This document shows positions 49,401 through 62,483 of a DNA stretch of 64,000 nt, piece by piece (within the stretch, counting starts at the first letter, position 1; each line of letters opens with the position of its first letter). The position numbers and the translations under genes are program-made. Source of the DNA: Azorinus chamasolen (lineage: Eukaryota > Mollusca > Bivalvia > Cardiida > Solecurtidae); assembly GCA_963576725.1 (NCBI GenBank), contig OY755241.1:54622484-54686483 (forward strand), read 5' to 3'. The notes beneath the pieces are model-generated. The model saw nothing but the letters and a program-made list of their open reading frames with translations, was not told where the DNA came from and did no database searches.

Positions 49401-52400
49401 ATATTGCACAGTATAGGTAGATTATCAAGGACTAACACATATCGGTGATATTACACATTATATGTACTGTAGATATCATGGACTGACATATTTGTGATAC
49501 TACACATTATAGATACACGATTATGGACTGACATATCGGAGATTTAATACATTATAGATACATGATTATGGGCTTACATATCGGATATATTATACATTAT
49601 AGATACATGGTTATGGACTGGCATATCTTAGATATTATACATCACAGATACATGATTATGGACTGACATATCGGAGATATACTACATTATAGAGACATGA
49701 TTATGGACTTACATATCGAATATATTATGTATTATAGAACCATGATTAAGGACTATCGGCGATATTTCACATTATAGGTAGATGATCATGGACTGACATA
49801 TCGACGATATCATTTACGACTTATCGGTGATATTACATGTTATAAGTAGATGATGATGTACCATATATACATGGTAAGACGAAAATATAGCAGTTGTGCA
49901 ATGACAAATCCACTATTTTGACGTTCAATAAGTGTAGACCGAGGCCATAGATCTACTGTAGAACAATGGAGTCATCTGATCATTGTCTGCATTGCTTTAC
50001 TGTAGAACAATGGAACCATCCTATCAGTGTCGGTATTACTCTACTATAGAACAATGGAACCATCCTATCAGTGTCGGTATTAATCTAATGTAGAACATTG
50101 GAACTATCTGATCAGTGTCGGCATTTATCTACTGTAGAGCAATGAAATCATCTCATTAATGTCGGCATTGGTCTACTGTACAACAATGGAACCACTTCAT
50201 CAGTGTTGGCATATATCTACTGTAGAACAATGGAAACATTCCATCAGTATCGGCATTGATCTACCGTAGAACAATGTAATCATCTTATCAGTGTCTTGCA
50301 GTGGAGTCATCTAATCAGTGTCAGCATTGATATACTATAGACCAATTGAAGCAACAGTGTTAGCATTTATCTACTGTAGAAGAATGGAACCATCTCATCA
50401 GTGTCGGCAATGATCTGCTGTATAACAGTGGAACAATCTATTCAGCGTTTGCTTTGATTTACTGTAGAACAATACAACCGTCTGATCAGTGTTGACATTG
50501 ATCTACTGGAGAACAATGACAATATCTGATCTATGTCGGTAATGATCTACTGTAGGACAATGGAACCATCTCATCAGTGTCGGTATCGATCTTATGTATA
50601 ACACTGAAGCCATCTGATCAGTGTCGGTATTAATATACTGTAGGAGAATGGAACCATTAGGTTCTAATGTAGAGGGTGAATCCATCTCATTAGTGTCAGC
50701 ATTTATCTTCTTTAGAATACAGTAAAACCTCTCTATAACGACCACTAAATTGTGTTAATTAGTTGGTATATCGGGCAGGTGGTTGCTTAAAGCAAAGAAT
50801 TTCTGTTTTACTTTTACCTTGCTTTAAGCATCCACCTGCCTTTAACACAAAATACTTGATGTAATTTAGCGGTCGTTGTAGAGAGGTTTTAATGTAGTTA
50901 AATCTGATAAATGTTGGAATTGATCTACCTATAACAATAGGTAACATCTGATCAGTATCGGCATTGATCTACCATATAACAATAGGTAACATCTGATCAG
51001 TATCGGCATTGATCTACCGTATAACAATAGGTAAGATCTGATCAGTGTCGGCATTGATCTACCGTATAACAATAGGTAACATCTGATCAGTGTCGGCATT
51101 GATCTACCGTATAACAATAGGTAAAATCTGATCAGTATCGGCATTGATCTACCGTATAACAATAGGTAACATCTGATCAGTGTCGGCATTGATCTACCGT
51201 ATAAAAATAGAACCATCTCATCAGTGTCGGTATTGATTTACTGTAGATGATCAGTATTGGCATTGGTTTACTTTAAAAAAGTGGAACCATCTGATCAGAG
51301 TTGGAATGGTTCTGCTGTAGAACAACAGGTACTATCTTATCAGTGTCGGCATTGATCTACAAAAGAACAATTGAACCGTCTAATTAGTGTCGGCATTTAT
51401 CTCAAAACACTTTCCATACGCCCCATCGGCTGATTTAAGGAATAACCATGTAAATTCTGAAAGGAGGTGATCAACGGAGAGCTAAAATTGCAACACAATA
51501 AGAGAAAATTGGAGACTCGGTTTAATTGAGTCTGTTCATGAACAGTAATTGAAAGTGCAACACTGTTCACACCGCCTAGCACCGGCTTGAGCGGCATTCA
51601 ATTTTCAGAACAAGAAGTACTGAAATTTATTATCTCGAAGGATCAGAAGGTATAACAACACTGAGAATGAAGTATTGGCGACGTTATACGGCCGCCACCA
51701 CCAGCACTTAACACCTGCTGTTTGGGAAGATTATAAATTCTGAAAGGAGGTGATCCACCGAGAGCAAAAGTTGCAACACAAAAACAGAAAATTGCAGACT
51801 TCGTTTTGTTGAGTCTGTTCATGAACAGCAACTGAAAGTGCAACACTGTTCACGCCCCTAGCACCGGCGTAAGCGGTATTCAATTTTCAGAACAAGAAGT
51901 ACTGAAATTTATTATCTCGAAGGATCAAAAGGTATAACAACACTGAGAATAAGTACGGGGCGACGTTTTACGGCCGCCACACAAGCACTTAACACCTGCT
52001 GTTTGGGAAGATTATAAATTCTGAAAGGAGGTGATCCACCGAGAGCAAAATTTGCAACACAAAAACAGAAAATTGCAGACTTCGTTTTATTGAGTCTGTT
52101 CATGAACAGCAATTGAAAATGCAACACTGTTCACATCCCTTGGCACCGGCGTAAGCGGTATTCAATTTTCAGAACAAGAAGTACTGAAATTTATTATCTC
52201 GAAGGATCAGAAGGTATAACAACATTGAGATTGAAGTACGGGGCGGCGACGTTCTACGTTTTATGTAACTCTTTACCTTATAGCGTGCATTGTCATGCCC
52301 TTTATAGACAGGGCAACAGAGAAAGGTGCATACTCAGTACTAAAATCGTCATTTCTCCACCAAACCTAGTGTTGTGAACGCTCTTTAAAATCGTCGACTA

Positions 52401-55400
52401 AAGACTCTAAAGAGCCGTCACAACATAGGGTTTGGTGGAGAAATAAAGTACTTATTTATGAAGATGTTTTAATTTAGGCACCTTATCTGGACCTCTGTTA
52501 TAGAGATTTCACACCTTTGAGAACAAATCAGACCCTGATTTTATGGCTCCTGTATGAACCTTCAGATCAATGTCTACTCAGTTTATTTATGGAAATTTAT
52601 AGATATGAGTCTACAGATACTGTCATGGTCAAACATGTCTCTATTCATATGCAATCACAAAATATCAGCTGATAAATGTTCGTGGTGTTATTAGTTCTTG
52701 CATGAATATTCACAACTTCATTTACTAAGCTACAGACTGCATTACCTGTCGGTGGACGGACTAAGTAACCAAACCCATGACCTACAATCACCCAGGTCAT
52801 ACTGAGGAAGCGGATACCATTGACTGCGGTGAGAGCGCCCTTAGGCTGGTGGGTGTTCAACAGCTTGGTCCCGTTCGTGAATACGGAGAATGACAAAAGC
52901 ACGCTCTCAATCATTCCTGAAAGGTACAAAACGTCATCAACATCCAGAATGAACTGAAATGTTGCACTGTGAAGATTTCATATTGAGTGAGTATACGTGT
53001 TTTGAACTATTGCAGTGTGTATATCACATACAGATTATGTGTAAGTTTATTAAACTGTTGCAATGTGAATATCATATACAGAGTATATATGTAAGTTTAT
53101 CAAACTGTTGCAGTGTTGATATCACATACATGGTAAAAGTACTAAAATGAGCCATACAGGAAACACCACATATAGAACAAACAGCCGCCCGAACAGCAAC
53201 ACAAGGAAACAGCAAATGTACATTACTATAAAACATTAAGCGACGCAAAAAGACAAACAAACATACAATAGAGGGAAGGCGGAAGTACCGCCTTGGAACG
53301 GTCAGTGATAAAAGTCACTGGGAGGGGGGTTAACCGGGTTTTGGGCGCCCACCCTCAGACTTATTCCACCCCCATCCTAAAAGACAAAGAGTGTAAATAA
53401 ACGTATCCCCTCTCCGACTAATCTACAACAACCGCGATGGCAAATACAGTGGTAAAGTGCATGTGTAACGAAAACATTTAAGTGAACAAACTGTATCCAC
53501 CTATCGCTAGTGTACTCAATGAATAAGCTGCAAACAGAGTAACTGTAGAAAAGTAATAAAGGGTACGACAAAAACGAAATAGTACAGATATCCGACGTTT
53601 TCCTTCCGTTTCTGGATTCAAGAGCTTGCCTTCATAGAGAACTAAATCTTTCTTGTCGGCGTACATGCAAAGAGGCCAGCGTTATTGCCAACTGTAAAAG
53701 GGTTGACAACCAAACATGCAGTATGTTGTAGTACTATAGGATCATTTCCCTTTTAATGAAATTTTGAACATATTTGATGAACAAAGTGAGACAATAGGTA
53801 TGTTTATTGAACTGTTGCGTTGGAATATCACATACAGAGTATGTGTAAGTTTATTGAACTGTTGCAGTGTGAATATCATATACAGAGTAAGTTTATTGAA
53901 CTGTTGCAGGGTGAAACTACATTGAATATAATGAATTTGCTGAATACTTTTCGTGACAACCCGAGATAATAGTGTAGATTTATATCAGACGTTGAGTAAT
54001 TCCTTAAAGAAATAAACAATGCATGATAGCTGCGATTTATGATATCCCATGAGAACCATGTGGATCTCAAAAGAGCAGTGTAGATCTCAAAGAGACGTCG
54101 TGATATCTCAATAGAGCAGTGTAGATCTCAAAGTGACGTCGTGATATCTCATGAGAACAATGTAGATATCACAGTGACGTCGTGATATCTCATGAGAACA
54201 GTGTAGATCTCACATTGACGCTGTGATATCTCATGAGAACAGTGTATATCTCCAATAGACGTCGTGATATCTCATGAGAACAGTTTAGATCTCCATGAGA
54301 CGTCATGATATCTCATGAAAACAGTGTAGATCTCAAAGAGACGTCGTGATATCTCATGAGAACAGTGAAGATCTAAAAGAGAGGTCGTAATATCCCAGGA
54401 GAACAGTGTAGATCTAAAAGAGACGTCGTAATATCTCATTAGAACAGTGTAGATCTCAAAGAGGCGTCGTGATATCTCATGAGAACATTGTAGATACCAA
54501 GTAACTCATCATCAGTTTTCAATGATTTAACCCTTTCCTCAATTTAGGCTATTTATGACCCAACCTCTCTGAATGAATCTACCAAAAAGGAGCATTTACA
54601 AGCGAAAAGTAAACTTTTAGAATTTTGTAGTTTGGAACCATTGTGATAAATAAAGCATTTGCTCCTATAGGAGCAAATGCTCTATTCATCACAATGGTTT
54701 CTAGAGGTGGTTATTACAGAGGCGTAGAAAGGCGTATTTATGGAGGTACGGTTTAACATGCTGACCATTTTGGTAGAAGAAAAAGAAGAATAAAAGTTGA
54801 CATTTTTCAGATTATAACTACACCGTGTACGTATTAGCAATCATTAAAAAGACCGAATCGGGGTGATATATTCGACCAGATTTCAAATAGTTTTAAAATC
54901 CTTCCCCTGCTATGCACAATGTGTCTCTCAGATTTGCAAACAGCTTGGATCTATGTGATTTATTTTGCGTCTTATAAGGACCAAAGTTGTATGACGCTCA
55001 GTTGATACTTTCTGAACCCTTTACTCCATGACCATTCATATCAGAAATAATGACAAGGTCAGTGTTTAAGTAAACATGATACTTTTTACACCAGGATAAG
55101 CATCAATGCAAACAGAATTGGCATCAAAATTCAACTAACATAGTAACAGTGCTATTGCCGCGTTAACCCTCTCGCTGCCAATGCCGGATCTGTGATTATC
55201 TATGCAAACACTTTGGATCCAGATGAGACGCCGAGTAACTCGGCGTCTCATCAGGATCTAAACTGTTTGTTACTGGTACTATGTTTTTGAAACAAAAATG
55301 AAGAAAATCAAAAAAATGAAAATTTGTAGCAGACGACAAAGTGAGCAGACGACAGAGTTTGGCAGCGAAAGGGTTAACATTCAACAAACATAGTAACAGG

Positions 55401-58400
55401 GCTATCGAGGCGTTAACTGTTATCTCGTAATAATACAAGTCGTGGGTGCCCGCTCAAATTCCGACCCGGTGCAGTTTAAGCCCTTACAACGCTGAATTTT
55501 AATGGACTATTCCAAACAACTCAAACAGGTCGAACTTATGGCGAATATTTAGGGAGTTTAATCCTTACAACAAAAGTAAAGTACCTAGTTATAGTCTACT
55601 TTCAGTCCGAATGACCGCTCAGCCGACTGTACATTTGAGTACAACACTGCTTTTAATGGACTATTCCAAATTTCTACTGCGTCAAGCTAATGGAGACTAT
55701 TTAGGGATGTTTAATGGACTTTTCTAAAATTCAAACAGCTCAATCTTATGGGGAATATCTAGGGTTTTTTGTTAAAGACAAACATTGCAGACCCTGATGA
55801 CAGGGATCCTCTAGGATCCTCTAGGATCCCTCTCACGAGGGTCTACACTGTTTGCAAAGGACATTAGTGATTCGTGTTCCGCACCGTACATAACGATTAG
55901 TAAAACTCCCACTCGCTAAAGCTTTCAAACTTTATTTTATTTTATTTATTTATATTTTTTGTGGGTGGGTGGGGGTGCTGGATTTTTTTCACGGTCATGG
56001 TACATTGATTCTGTCAAGACTCAAACAGTCAGTGTACATCCTGATCAGACGGTGCGGTCTTTAACGACGACGACGACCAATCGGAAGATTACATTGAAAT
56101 GTTCAAATGACATGTCTGATTTGGCACTAATAACCTTCGACATGGTGTACTTTTATTACATTCTGATTTACTCAAGCTATAAACAGTAAAACCCGTCTAA
56201 ACCGGAATTCTTGTAGAGAAGAATTTAGATACAGTACTTTTATGCGGGTGGCAGCTTAATGCAGGGTGAAAATCAAGCAGAAATTTCATTGAAAAACTTT
56301 CTGCATGGCTTTCACACTACATTAAGCTGCCACATATCTCCAATACAGACATTTATACTAAATTAAACGTCTGGTTCAGATGGGTTTTACTGTACGCGCG
56401 AATAAACGATTACCTTTCATATACACTTTGTCTCCAAATACGACACCGAAAGATTTGTCATTTTATCAAGATCAACGTAATGCTTTGCAAACAGAGTAAG
56501 TCGATCCAAATCAGATGCCTCCTGTATCTGTTTGTTAATGGAATAATATAGATCTGTGTCCATGCTTATAAAACTTTTAGTTGAGTCTGAGTTCGTTCTC
56601 AAGCTTTTGATTGGTCAGATTTGAGCCAAAGGCCTTTGGCTCAAATCTGACCAATCAAAAGCTTGAGAACTGAAATCTGACCAATCAAAAGCTTACAGAT
56701 CTGGTTGTACAGCTTCTGCTAGGGCCAAAACCTCCTGCGTCCATATGTTTAAATAGCATCTAACTGATATCCCTAATGCCATTATTTCTTACATACAGTT
56801 GAACTTCGATATCTCGAACTCGGATAACTCGAACAAAAAGTTCAGTCCTTCCAAAACTTACAATACAGAATTGCTCTAAACTATATCGCTACAGATATCT
56901 AGAAACACGTGTGATAGCTTAATACAAGTCTAAAGTAATGCTGAAAGCTCCTACAGGAGCTTTCAGCATTACTTTAGACCTGTATTAAGCTGTGGCTTTG
57001 AGAAATCGTTCAGATTAGAAATAGGATGACTCGAACTCCTGTTATCTCGAACTAATTTGTACGATCCCTTGAAGTTCGAGTTATCGAAGTTCAACTGTAA
57101 ATATTCATGAGACAAACAAAGTTATATACCTGGTTTGTACTTGTGTGTATTCGGAGGCTCACTGCTGCTTGTCTCGGGTTCCGCGACTGCAGCTACATCC
57201 GTCTTTCCGCCGTTTTCATAATCCGCTTTCTCTGTGAGAGTTGTCTTGACAACATAAACGTCGGCCGATTTCAACCCATTCTGCTTTAAAAAGAAAATGA
57301 GCCTAGATCTATATAGTTACACTTTTAAATCCTTTACTCCATGAATATTTATGTAAGAAATAATGACATCATGGATATTGATTAGATTACTGATGATAGT
57401 AAAAAACAGCGCTGGCACTGTCTTCCTCCCAAATGAACAGCAGCAAAAGAAAAATATACAGGTGCATTTGGGATATGCTTTCTAATTACAAAGTCTGGAC
57501 TGATCCCCGTGTTGCGGCAAAGCTTACAGTATTCCTGAAAGAATGGTTTAGCGAGGAACACTCCAAGCATTTAGCTTGCTGAAAACTTCACGTCTGTTCA
57601 GGTCTGTTAACCTTTTAATATAGATTTAGAGGGGTCGGAGTCGGCGTACGCCCCCCCCCCCCGTACAATTGCCAGAACATGTTTTTAGTAATATTTTAGA
57701 TCTATATACAGTAGATCTAAAACCTCTCTATAACGACAACTAAATTGTGTTAATTATTTGGTATTTAGAGCAGCCATCTGCCTTTAACACAGCACTTTTT
57801 CAACATGTAGATCTATTACAAACACACTATTTATGTATGTCATCAAACATAAAAAATCTACGCCCCGCCACTCCTTCCTCCAAAAAAAACTTATAACCCC
57901 CCCCCCCCCTAATCTGAAATCCTGGATCCGCACCCGATGTGTAGATAACATTTGGATTCAGCTGCGCTCCTGCGAGTCTAGCACCTCACCTCTATTCCGT
58001 TGACGCGGGTCTGTCTTGGTGAAGGTTTGGCCAGCCAGTTAACGTAAATGACGTCATAGGTAGTTGCAAGTGTCATAATAGCAGCAAATATGACGCACAC
58101 GACACTGAAACATATGATAACATGACGTCATATTATAGGGTTAATCCTACTGTAATTTGAAATTTGCGACGGTATATGAGGTTTTTAACGGTCGCAAATT
58201 ATTTTAATGGCGACGCCGAAAATAAGTTGCGACCGTTAAAAACCTCATATTCTAACGCAATTTTAACACGAAAAATGCCAAATTGTTGTTATATCCTACG
58301 CGCGCAGGTGATTAAATGAGTGATGAGGCGAGAAATAGTGCCCAGTTTCTCTCAGATTTCTTAAAATAACTGGATTTTTTCACCCTTGTTTACGCAGTCA

Positions 58401-61400
58401 AAACACCGGCCCAGTTGTAAGTTCATTATTACATTTGTCATGAATCATTATGCGACAGCTATTTTACATTTCAATACACTTTCAATACACATGTCAGGAA
58501 ACGTAACGTTATCTTAGTCGTTGGCGTCGTACGCAAAAACGTCGTCTGTAACAATGACGTCACGTTATAACGTTATGTTTGCATAGTATGATAATAAAGG
58601 TTGAATCTGAATCACAACGCTTTGAGTATATCAATAATTCTCCACATGACATATAAAAGACCGGTCAAGTCGTGACAAAGAATGGAAATTAATAACTTTC
58701 AAAACACGGGACTGAACTTGAATATATGTCAATGTATGCATACGAATTTATCAGTAGATCTAAGTGTTTGATAAACAAAGCGCATTAATATATTTACAGG
58801 CTAATGCTGTTATTCGGCCGTTTTCGATTGGTTGAATTTGCGACATATAAAAAAACAGTTTTTATATGCCGCAAATTTAGCCACATGAGCCAATCAGATT
58901 GCAGAAAATTGACAGATTGCGTTAGAATAATCCATTACTCCATGAATACATCATTTCCACGCATTTTCAAGCAGATCAGGGTCCGATTACTAATTTAGGG
59001 TCTGCTCTGTTTGCTTATTAAATGATATAACTCTGAATTTATAATTGTATGCGATTTCCCAAATCCCCTGTAACAGGCGCGATTTATCGGGGCGGAGCCG
59101 GCGTACGCCCCTCTTCCTAAAATTGTGCAGGCAAATTTCTTTTGAGAAATTTTATTAGATCTGAGTTTTTTTATTCCCCGGTCCGCAGTTGGATGACGTC
59201 ACTAGTGATGTCATGTAACTTTTAAAATGTTACGCCCCACCCACTTATCTGAAATCCTGGATTCCCACCTGTGTTATTATATGTTATGTAAATGATATAC
59301 CATTAATAACATAATGAATATGCATTGTTTTATTTTGTACATTGTGATAAATCAATATTAATGAAGTAACTGAAAACTTGAGTAAGACATACATATAGAT
59401 CTAGATCTATTCAATATGTAATGAAGTATCTCTAAAGCTTGTGCCATGACACAAGATCAATAATGTCTCAAAACATTGAGTCATAACACTTAGATCTAGT
59501 CAACAGTTTCTCAAAACCTTGTGCCATAACACTTAGATCTAGTCAACAGTTTCTCAAAACCTTGAGTCATAACACTTAAATCTAGTCAATAGTTTCTCAA
59601 AAGCTTAGGCCATGACATTCGTTGAATAGCTTCTCTAAGGTGTGTATCATGACATTGGTCAATAGGCCTAGCTTCTCAAATAAATTGACTGCTGCAAATA
59701 TCTACAGACGACAGGATATATAACTCATTCCCGTTTACCTTATTCCCTCATATATTGTTTATAGACCAATTATATCATATAGCTGTTATAGACCCAACCT
59801 CTTTGAATCAATATACCGTAAAGGGGCATTTACTAGCAAAAATTGAAAATTTAGAATTGTCTACTGTAATAAGTAGAGTATTTGTTCCTATGGAGCAATT
59901 GCTCTATCTGTTACAATGGTTTCAAAACGTAACTTTTAAAGAGGCTTCAAAAGGCGTCAAAATGAGGGAATGGGTTCAAGGTATGCATGAACAAAATTTA
60001 AGCTGCTACATCGGTTCGAGTCTTACTAATTCATTTAACATTTAGCCTTCTGAGTAATACTAGGAGCAAATACTCTAGTTATCATAATCGTTTTAAAAGT
60101 ACACAATTCTAAAATATTCCTTTTCTCTAGTAAATGCTCCTTTTCGGTACATTTGTTCAATTATAGGATAATGATATCTAGAAACACATGCGACAGCTTA
60201 ATACAGGGAATGAGTTCATACAATTCCAACATATGCTCGTATATCTGTTAACCCTTTCCCTTATGGATATTTATGTTTGAAATGGTCACTTCATGAATAT
60301 ACATGTACAGTCGATTCCGATAAGTCCAACTTCAAGAGACCATACAAATTAGTCATCCGATTTCTAATTCGAACGATTTGTCAAGACCACAGCTTAATAC
60401 AGGTCTAAAGTAATACAGCATTACTTTAGACCTGTATTAAGCTGCCACATGTGTTTCTAGATATCTTTAGGATAAAGGGATAGTTTTGCTTAAGCCTTTC
60501 CCTGTTCTATGTTTATTCCAAATGTCAATACCTCCATGTATTGAATAGTCATGGACGAACTAGTTATAACGCAATATGAAATAAGGAACCTTGTAGACAT
60601 TTTAGAAAGTAAAGAAACAGAACTATCAAATTCCTTTAGCAAACAAAGCAGACCCTGATCAGAGGGCTCCTATAGGGGCCGTCTGATCTGGGTATACTCT
60701 GTTTTCAAATGCGTGAAATCACATTTATGTGAATGAAAGGGTTAAACAAAAAGACAATGACCAGATCATCAGACAGTCCAGATTCTACTTAGACGCTTAG
60801 ATCTGGATCTAAACTGATATCATAGGTGACAACAAATTTACAGAGTAAAACTTTTAACTCTACGAATATTTATTTAAAAAATAATGACATCATGAATATT
60901 AATTAACATAATTATATATATGTAGGTACATATAGATATTTCAAAATTCTATCCTTACAGAAACAGTAGAATCAGATCTATATTGTGCCGTAAGCAAACA
61001 GAGCATACCCTGATCAGACAGCTCCTACAGGAGACGTCTGATTTTGGTCTACTCTGTTTTAAAAGGCGTTAAATACGTGTATATTAAGGAAATGGTTAAC
61101 TGGAATGGTAGAGCTGGTAATACTGCGAACATGTTTGAAAAATTCCTAAACAGTTTATTAACCCTCTTCTCCATATTGATATGCCCTTTTATGTCTGTAG
61201 GAGTTGTCTGATCGGGTTCTGCTCTTTTAGGTTATGTTAAAGTGGGTTACATTGCAATATGATCCAATGTGTATTCTGTTTACTTACATGACGGCGATGG
61301 CCCGTCCATCCAGGTCTATACTGTTCTCTCGACATTTGACCTTTGGTTCCGGGACGCTTTTGGAGATGTTGGAGGGTAGAAAGGCGATCACTGGAAGATA

Positions 61401-62420
61401 AGGTAGAACCTGTCTTGAGCGACCATTAAAATGGGTCTCATTATGGGTCTGTAAGTCAGGTGGTAGCTTAATGCAGGTCAAAAGTAATGCAGAAAGCTCC
61501 TATAACAGCATGTCAAAAGTAATACAGAATTATCTTATAGGAACTTTCTGTATTACTCTTGCCCTGCATTAAGCAGCCGCCTGCTTTTTAAGACTCTTAT
61601 GTTCAATAAATGAATGGGCGCTTAGGACAGATTCTATTGTAGTAGGGTCTGTCTTAAGCGGTCATCAAAAAGAGGTCTAATTATGGGTCTGTGAGGCAAG
61701 CGGGAGCTTAATGCATGTCAAATATAATGCAAAAACTCATTTAGGGGTTTTCTACATTAGTTTTGCTTGGCATTAGGCAGCCATCTTCTTTCTTACTCTT
61801 TCTTCCATAAATACGCCTTTCTACGCCTCTGTAATAGCCATTTATCCAAACCATTGTGAAAAATACAACATTTGCTCCTATAGGAGCAAATGCTCTATTT
61901 ATCAAAATGGTTTCAAACTACAAAATTCTAGATTTTTACTTTTCTCTAGAAAAAGCTCTTTTTGGATAGATTCATTGAAAGAGGTTGGGTCTAAAATAGT
62001 CTAATAATGGAGGAAAGGATTAAGACTCTTGTATTCACTAAGCGAATAGTTGCTCAGGACAGGTTCTTGTGTAAAGACATAATACACAAAATAAATTGCT
62101 GCATTATACACAGAGGATAAGCAACTTCATTTGGTGAATGTCCAATGATGGTGTTCACGACAGGTGGTGGCCTGGGGCGGTATTGGTGTGAAGCTCCTAC
62201 TGATACAGGAGCATTCTGCTTTGTTTCCATCCCGCTTTGGAGGATCTCTATATATGGGTTATTTTAATGTTTGTTTGTTTGATTTGCTAAGCTGAATTTT
62301 GTAAATGTATTTATATTATGAGGGCCGTCTGGAAACTTTTATTTTTACCAAATGCGTTCCTTCTTTAATAAAGTATGTCATTATTGTTATTATTATTATT
62401 AATATTATTATTATTATTAT

Positions 62421-62483
<63 letters not shown>

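Noticed and set aside
51459..51475. aaggaggtgatc resembling the complement of the 16S rRNA 3' end
   Set aside because: It is part of the family D repeat; no other rRNA sequence is near it.
61284..61481. Single-exon 65-residue protein
   Set aside because: Only 61288-61390 is coding; the upstream part lies inside a MITE and before the acceptor.
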